64,000 nucleotides of DNA. Source: Quercus robur (Eukaryota; Streptophyta; Magnoliopsida; Fagales; Fagaceae). Positions 57,699 to 64,000 of the stretch are shown here, in pieces (position 1 is the first letter of the stretch; each line of letters starts with the position of its first letter). The notes under the pieces are model-generated. The model had not been told where the DNA came from, made no database searches, and saw nothing but the letters and a program-made list of their open reading frames with translations. The position numbers were made by a program, and so were the translations under genes. The stretch lies in assembly GCF_932294415.1 (NCBI RefSeq), contig NC_065539.1, positions 49,061,501 to 49,125,500 on the forward strand. The letters are read 5' to 3'.

Positions 57699-58229
57699 TG
57701 ATGATGCCGTAAATATCATCAGTGAGCTACATGATCCTTGCACGCTTGTAACGAGATCTGCAAGGAAAAGAGAGAAGACCTAACAGAGAGCACCGATGTG
57801 GTGCCGGTCGAATACCCTCCGAAGGTCAAGTTAGAACTATTCTCACAACTATAGAATGCTAGAGAGGGGTAAATTATGCGTACCTTGATTTATGAGAGTA
57901 TTGGGGCTTTTATAGTAGTAGAAGGTTGGTCTCTCTTCCTTGGTGAAGAAGTCTTTTCCTTATAGGAATCCTCTTGAATAGTCCCAAACGTGATGAACAA
58001 GACATTTCCTTGTAGGGAAGATCTTCATTAACGCGCGTATCTTCCGGAATTCTCTTTATGTTAGGATTCCTATTTTCCTTGAGATTCTATGATGATTCAA
58101 GCATGTGTCGCAAGTATTTCCCATCTAGGGTTTCCACTGTGCCTTGGACTTGCCCTCTGTCGGCCAATGGACTAGATCCGTCAAGCCCAATTTAACGAAG
58201 GTCCGTCATACCATATTTTTACCCCTTCA
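57699..58229 (-). repeat. 5' LTR of the Gypsy element
   Basis: 531 bp, partner of 48235-48763; carries TATAAAAGCC (minus strand, near 57910), a probable TATA box. Confidence 0.95.
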
Positions 58230-58319
58230 ATAGGCATCACTTTATAAAACCTAACCTATAAATATATTAAAAGAAAAAGGACTTCTAAGCATATATCTGA
58301 CCTGTCAATCTCCATCTAT

Positions 58320-58965
58320 CCTTTTTTCTTTTTTCTTTTTTGAGAGAAGGAAGACGTTGAACTTTTATTAAGTAATTCCAGCTAAATCAGCTCGGAAGAC
58401 CGGAAAACAATGTGGTGGAACAATCTCCATCCACACAACAAAGTCAGAGACATGCTTAGTATACCTAGCTAGACTATGAGCAACCTTATTATCTTCTCTC
58501 TTCACATGAGAGTAAAATAATTGATTAAAAAACTAGAACGACGACGCACATCCTTAAGCAAGACTCCACTATAGGACAGCACCTCTAAATTGTCAGCCAA
58601 TCCTTTTCATTAAAATTTACGAATCCCCCTCTAGGACAGCATCACTAAAACCAATATCAGAAGCAAACTAAAGGGCTTTACACGCAGCTAATGTTTCCAC
58701 CTCCTCTGCTGTATACACCTGATTGATTTGTTGTGACATTGAAGCGAGAACCTGGTCAGCACTGTCACGAACAACAACACCAATTCCTGATTTTTTCAGC
58801 TCTGAAAAATTAGCTCCGTTGAAGTTTATCTTCACCGCATCTGCCTGTGGAGGTTACCATTGAGCCTGAGGTTGCAGAGGATGAGGTCGAGGTAAAGGAT
58901 TTATGTCAAGGAACTCAGCCAAGTGGGCTTCACACTCTTGCGCTAGCTGCTGCAGATTACAGCAA
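58320..58965 (-). mobile_element. LINE 3' end with RNase H domain (fragment)
   Basis: A poly-T run on the plus strand (58320-58340) is the minus-strand poly(A). The minus strand codes VKINFNGANFSELKKSGIGV and RDSADQVLASMSQQI, then AEEVETLAA and a damaged remainder: the RNase H type of plant L1 elements. The 5' end is unclear. It sits in the right part of the outer LTR insertion. Confidence 0.75.
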
Positions 58966-59239
58966 GGCTATTGCAGTCGTGTTTTGTTCCTTTAAGTCCA
59001 TATTGCCCAAACCATAAATGCAAACAAATCAGGCCTGTGGTGCTCCTTCATAATCCACCTATTCTTATATTAATGGAGAAGATGACTTATAATTATTATT
59101 ATATTGGAGTAAGAATGATGCATATAGCCTTTTTGTTTTCCCCTATTTTCATCATTAGATATAGTCTTGACCTTTCAGCCACTAGCAAGTTGAGATGCCT
59201 TCTTAAAACAAGAAATTTCCAACAACAAAAAATATCTAG

Positions 59240-59362
59240 GGGCCCGTTTGGTATCACAATTTAAACACATGTTTCAATTTTTAAACAATATTACACGTAT
59301 TTTCACATACTTTTTTACCCACACGTATTTTCACACATGTTAAGTGCATGTACCAAACACCC
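59240..59362. mobile_element. Small MITE with GGGCCCGTTTGGTA end
   Basis: Starts GGGCCCGTTTGGTATCA and ends TGTACCAAACACCC, flanked by TCTAG on both sides (59235-59239, 59363-59367). 123 bp. Superfamily uncertain because the flanking repeat is partly palindromic. Confidence 0.65.
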
Positions 59363-60768
59363 TCTAGATATTTCTTATACCCTTTCCAATGACATCAAAA
59401 TAATGCTTTCATTGTCTTTCTATATTAGCAAAGAAAACGTCCACTAATTAGGAATGAAATTGGGCAGTAGAGAGGGAAAAAAAAATTTGAGCAAAACTAG
59501 GCCCTACATATAGTTTGAATTATAAGGCAACCTCAATACCGAAATCAGAGTGGCACAGAGAATCTAACATCTCTGTAGGCTTTAATATTGATAGATTAAA
59601 CTATTTAAGTGTGAAAACTGATTTTAAGTGGGAAATTCGTGTATTGATGAACCTATTTTTGGTGTTGCTAGGTCTAATTCTATTGATTTAGTATGACTAA
59701 AGGTGGTTGATTTCATATTTTGCAAATAAAAGGTAAGTGGTGTTTACTAATTTTGGGAGTTTTCCCAAAATAGTGTTGATTATTAAACTATTCTCATATC
59801 AAGAAATATGTTGATATTCTATATATAAATTGATATTTTATAAATGTTTGATGTGCACATTGACTATTCATTTTATGAAAAACTTGTGGGACAACCTGAA
59901 TTTATTTAAAACTTGTACGTGTGAATATATCTTTATATTTTTTAGAATTATGAATGGTTTATTTTTGTGAGCATATTGAATATGTTTTAAAAACCTATGG
60001 CAAGTCGTGATTAAAAGCTCAGTATTGTATTTAGTCTTTAGTAAGGAACAATCATACTACAACTAGTCCTTAGTAAGAAACGGTCCCAGAAAAAGGGATA
60101 GTGCACATTTGATAGCTCCTTAACAAGGAAGTATACTATTGAGGATCCAAAAAGGAAGTTCTTTAGTAAGGGAGTACACATTTAGGTTCCAAAGAAGCCA
60201 TCCTTAAGAAAAGGGATGAAAATGAGGTTGTAGTCCTAAAAGGGGACAGCACAACCCTGTCAACGTGGCATAAACGTTGACCACGAGAAAAGTCTAGAAA
60301 ATTGTTTATATGATAGTATTGATATATGTATTATGATGGCTCACAATATAAAGATATTTTTTTATATATATAAAGTATTTGATGATAAAATATTGATAAG
60401 TTACAAGTTATGAATTTATTGTAAGAATTATTTATTAGAAAGATTTGTTCCCACACCCCAATGTTAGTGAATTCCACTTATTGAGTTATCTCACCTCCTT
60501 TATTTCCCCTTACAGATACATTAGAGGGATTATTAGAGTAGAGATTCTTAGAAGACAATAGTTTCAAATTATCTTATGAAATTGGGGATTTTATTATTAT
60601 TCTTATGGCATTAAACATTGTACAGGAGAATTATTTTGAGGATGTTTTATCTTTGGTGGATTAGAGTTTGTGATGAGAATTTAAGTTGCTGGTTGCTTTT
60701 ATTTAATATTTTTTATAGATTATTTAGATTGAATAGACTTTTATTATTTATGATTTTGGGGTGTCACA

Positions 60769-61213
60769 GATATAGTAGATTGAGTAATCTAAATTAATTA
60801 ACATCTACATGTGAAACTAAACAGCAATATAGTAGATTGAATGGTGGGATATTTCTTAAAAATAGAATATCCCTCCAACAAAAGAACAGAAAATATTATC
60901 CTTACTACTGCACTTACATAGAGAGCTAATTAAGCAAAATAACAAAATTTTCATTTAATATCTTGAGTCACAAATGGTAATTGACTAATCGCATTAAATT
61001 CTCACTGTAACTTGCAGCATATCCCTCCAACATGAAGCTTCTCTCAATCAGTTACCTTGCAACAATTTTCTCTCGTAATGGACTTTTATCAAGTCATTGC
61101 TTTTTTAAGAACTGTATGTTTCCTTCTTTCAACATTTGAGGCAATATAGACCCACAACCCACACTATTCTCAATGTTTGAGGCCAATTATATCACATGGC
61201 TAATTGCCTTCAA
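60769..61213. other. Intergenic DNA and 3' flank of the methyltransferase gene
   Basis: The second unit of a short host tandem repeat (60775-60840) is followed by 3' flank matching that of the pseudogene copy (61000-61213 against 25090-25297). No separate gene. Confidence 0.5.
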
Positions 61214-64000
61214 TCAATCATCACCAAACAAAGCATCCAAAAGGTTGGAGGCTGAATTGTTAACTCCACTCTCATCAAAGAAACCATTAGAAGCATTTTC
61301 CCTTCTAGATTTCCGCTCTTCAATGATGGTATCAGCTGTTTCCGCACAGAAACTTCGTCTTACCTGTTTAACAGGTCTCTCAGCCACAACAAACTTGCTC
61401 CCTTCACGGGTTCTCTCAGGGAAGCCTGCCCAAACTGAAGAAAACTTTGCTTGAGAAGTTAGGTCAATTTCTGTTTAAAAGAAACGTAGGGTTTTTTTTT
61501 TTTTTTCTTTTTTTTTTTTCAACCAAAATAAACTGGAACATAAATTGTTGTCACTACCACACTATTTTTTAGGAACCACATACAGTGGCCTTTGGCTCAC
61601 TTGATTGGAATGTGATGCCCTCCTCTGAATGCAAAAGGATTTTCTCTCCTACTTTATGTGAGGTAAATTCTCTAGTTAAATTTTAGTGTTACTTTTAGGA
61701 ACTTGAATTTCTTTCCAATCAGAACACAAATGCAGTTAGAAAGTAAACAAACTGACCATATTAGGGGAGAGATGCAAGCTTTCCACAAAAGCTTCATTTT
61801 AAATGGAAATGTCATATAAACTGAAGATCTTGTGATTACCTATAGATTGCAAGGATACAAGCATTTATGCTAATTCAGGTTCATGGTCTTAGTTAACATG
61901 AGTGTTGGTCTACACACATTAGCATGTCTGCAGATCTCAAGAGGAGTATTTAGCATTAGCTGTAGAAGTATCAAGTACTTTGAAAATTTGCATGATCTTT
62001 TATAGAATTCTTTTACGCATGAATCTTGAAGAGCTCTTTATCCCCATAATGAACAATGAATACCATATAAAAAAAAAATGCTTAAGGACCACCAATAGAG
62101 CTGCCATACCTTTTCATTAATTTCATTAACTAAACATCCCCCTCTTCTTCTGTTTTTTTTTTTTTTGGGTAAATTCAAAAGTTGGGAGAGGAAATTTGAA
62201 CCCTGGATGTCTCGGTTGATTATTCAATATATGGTTGCAACTATCTTCCTTGTTTGTTTATCAGAACCACCCAACAACACTATACTAGTTTAGAATTTGA
62301 TTCCAGGGGCTGGGGCTCTGTACATATGCTATGTGCTTGGGGCACACAAATTACTACGGGGCACTACAACTGCCTGTTAAGAAAACTAAGTCAACAAGCA
62401 AGTAAGAAAGCAAGGAAAACACAATGATTCATTTAGGTTGAGCATGAACAAAAACTGTAAAAACAATAAAAAAATAAAATGGATGAAAACGGGAAGAAAA
62501 ATTTTCACAAAAACACTCAGTGGGTCTTGAGGACAACATCCTCCATGTTTATCATGCAAGCACACAGAAGGGGGATTTTCCCATCTGAGCTAAAGCTCAT
62601 TGGTTATCTTTTTGTAATTTCAATAGTTGGAGGTGAGGGGGGTTTGGAACCCTAGATGTCTCTGTTGGAAACACTAGGAAGTGCCAACTAGTTGAGCTAC
62701 ACTCTTGGAAAAGCCCATTGATTATCTATCATCCTTACACTTTGAAAGAGTACATATAAGTGGAAAGCCTGCATGCTCTAAAAGGTGAAATTTACTTATG
62801 AAGTACTTTGATGATTGTCAATGAAATTACCTCCAAAATGATGCAATACAATAGAAGCCGCAACTGTGACATTCAAAGAAGCAGTACCACAACCATACTG
62901 TGGGATATAAACAAAAAAGTCACATATCTCACATTCTTTGGCAGAAAGGCCTGTTCCCTACAAAGTAAAAACAAAGAAGCATCACAAAAATAGCCTAAAA
63001 ATTATGAATACCCAAATGATCTCAAACTAAACTACAGTTTCTTCTTCCAGTGAGCTTTATTGCAATACTGTAAAATAAAACGCCTAGGAAGCCCTCAGTG
63101 GCATTCCTAACTTATCACCCTCTTGGTACCATGGGTAACAAACTGAACTCAAAAGCCCAACCCCACCTTTCAATGCTAAAATTTGATTCACCCAAACTGC
63201 GAGAAGGCTTGTCTTTTGTGGAGTTTTGTCTTTAGAACATTTGGAGTCTCATGGGTTTTTACTAGGAAGGGTGATGGATCTGCTATTTGGATAAAGGAAT
63301 TGGTTGGGGAAGCACTCGTCTGAAATTTGGAATTTGACACTGTTGTGTTTGATGTGATGCATTAGGAGGGAGCATAATAATCGCAAATTTGAAGATGTGG
63401 AGAGTTTGGGGAATCAGCTCCTTGCCTTGTTAATGGGCTCTCTGTTTGATTGGTCTCAGGCTTAGGGGCTCACATCTAGTGATTCCCTTCCAATGCTAAT
63501 ATATTTGCTTCTTCTTGTTCATAGTTGTGTATTTGTTTTGCTTTTATTTGTACATCTTTGCTGCTTTGTGATCTTTTCACATGAAGTAGTCTTTTTTCAA
63601 ATAACATTTTTCTTACTCATCAAAAAAAAAAAAGTAAAAAAAAAAATTATTCACCCAAATATTCAAAAGGACCACTTCCATACATTAGAATAGATATCCC
63701 AGCAAAAGAGACATATCTAGGCATCACTAATGCTTAGATTGCAACTTGCAAGCACATATTGTATTATTCCTCTTAAGCCTATGATTACTAAGCAATATAA
63801 TTAACTTAGCACATTGAAAACTGAAATGATAAAGCATACAAATTCAGACTTCCATACTTAAAAGGAAATTCCACCAAGAAACACCAAACAAACTAATTGA
63901 AAAATAACCCAAAATTTTAAATAACCAAAAGATCAAGGAAAGTCACAATATACATATATAAACCAGCAAAAAATTCAAAACCCCATACCTCATTTCCGAG
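61214..64000 (-). CDS. SpoU/TrmH-family RNA 2'-O-methyltransferase, 3' part (5' part beyond the window)
   Basis: Three exon pieces on the minus strand: 64000-63989 (LGNE, cut by the window edge), 62957-62831 and 61434-61214, with GT-AG borders and matching phases. Together they read LGNE-GTGLSAKECEIC, the SpoU motif 2, then FFVYIPQYGCGTASLNVTVA, the motif 3 region of the AdoMet-binding trefoil knot, then HHFGVWAGFPERTREGSKF and an acidic tail ending LLDALFGDD with TGA at 61214-61216. Such enzymes methylate ribose 2'-OH of tRNA or rRNA with S-adenosylmethionine; the substrate of this one is unknown. No damage is seen in the visible part. The intron before 62957 holds a LINE insertion and the next intron a SINE; neither touches an exon. 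Confidence 0.9.
62609..62712 (-). mobile_element. SINE-like insert in the methyltransferase intron
   Basis: Bounded by GCTCATTGGTTATC (62595-62608) and GCCCATTGATTATC (62713-62726), which fit a target duplication. The pseudogene copy has one uninterrupted version near 26130-26150. On the minus strand it contains GGTTCCAAACCCCCC, like a tRNA box B. About 104 bp. Confidence 0.65.
63197..63648 (+). mobile_element. 5'-truncated LINE insertion with poly(A) and target duplication
   Basis: 452 bp ending in a poly(A)-like tract (63622-63648), bordered by the 11-bp perfect repeat ATTCACCCAAA (63186-63196, 63649-63659). It retains only the end of an L1-type ORF (FEDVESLGNQLLAL, GSLFDWSQA). The pseudogene has the empty site near 26394-26402 (GATTCATCCAAAAATA), so it landed after the duplication. 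Lies in an intron. Confidence 0.88.

Larger units (their letters stand above)
48235..58229 (-). mobile_element. Ty3/Gypsy LTR retrotransposon, Tat-like (9995 bp)
   Basis: LTRs at 48235-48763 (529 bp) and 57699-58229 (531 bp), TG...CA, perfect target duplication ATAGG (48230-48234, 58230-58234). Coding is on the minus strand, so the right LTR is the 5' one. Order from it: primer-binding site, gag, protease, reverse transcriptase, RNase H, integrase, then about 4 kb to the 3' LTR with an antisense coding region and a minisatellite. A purine-rich tract (minus strand GGTGAAGGGGGCAAC) precedes the 3' LTR. All structural parts are present, but the coding region is broken in several places. LTR divergence of a few percent suggests moderate age. 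Integrase before the 3' end fixes it as Gypsy, not Copia. Confidence 0.95.
47795..60768. mobile_element. Outer, older LTR-type insertion (about 3 kb without the nested Gypsy element)
   Basis: Begins TGTAACACCCC and ends GGGGTGTCACA, the TG...CA termini common for long Gypsy chromovirus LTRs. Flanks AATAT (47790-47794) and GATAT (60769-60773) agree at four of five bases. It is split by the Gypsy element 48235-58229 and also holds a LINE piece and a small MITE. No second LTR or coding domain is seen, so it reads best as a long solo LTR, an old fossil. Confidence 0.6.

Noticed and set aside
57583-57783. Plus-strand frame across the gag and LTR border
   Set aside because: It runs through the primer-binding site into the LTR, opposite to gag; a chance frame.

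Overview
The window is AT-rich nuclear DNA of a flowering plant, most likely a woody eudicot. I lean weakly towards Fagaceae from the look of the repeats; nothing in the sequence proves it. Host genes are few and sit among LTR retrotransposons, LINEs, hAT, Mutator-like and Stowaway-type DNA elements, SINE-like inserts and microsatellites. No RNA gene, CRISPR array or bacterial-style operon was seen.

Host genes. (1) Four intronless DUF679/DMP membrane-protein genes on the plus strand at 229-846, 9140-9784, 17543-18160 and 46465-47103. The first three are near-identical tandem copies in a segmentally duplicated block (about 6105-11065 matches 15865-20265; the first copy is cut by the left window edge); the fourth is an older, diverged paralog. 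(2) A four-exon endonuclease/exonuclease/phosphatase-fold gene on the minus strand (21467-23695) with non-canonical active-site positions. (3) A SpoU/TrmH-family RNA methyltransferase on the minus strand that runs off the right edge (61214-64000), and a decayed duplicate of it at 25298-26880. (4) An LRR receptor-like protein pseudogene at 4065-6000, split by a solo LTR.

Layout. 1-20.3 kb: DMP array with hAT-like inserts, a Mutator-like element with a solo LTR inside, and an inversion that replaces the tail of the second DMP gene. 20.3-27 kb: EEP gene and methyltransferase pseudogene. 27-35.5 kb: a repeat field and three adjoining long-inverted-repeat (palindromic) elements bordered by (TA)n, carrying LINE pieces. 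35.8-36.8 kb: a GGTCCA-type minisatellite. 36.9-41.5 kb: a non-coding LTR element with 5-bp target duplications and a nested solo LTR. 42.8-44.2 kb: a Mutator-like element. 45.6-47.1 kb: a 226-bp tandem duplication and the fourth DMP gene. 47.8-60.8 kb: an old LTR-type insertion holding a 10-kb Gypsy element (48235-58229) with an antisense extra coding region. 61.2-64 kb: the methyltransferase gene.

Most insertions here can be dated relative to the host duplications because paralogous empty sites lie in the same window. I found no clearly new biological system. The most unusual structures are the palindrome cluster, the clean inversion in the second DMP gene, the antisense region of the Gypsy element, and the primer-binding site shared by the Gypsy element and the non-coding LTR element.
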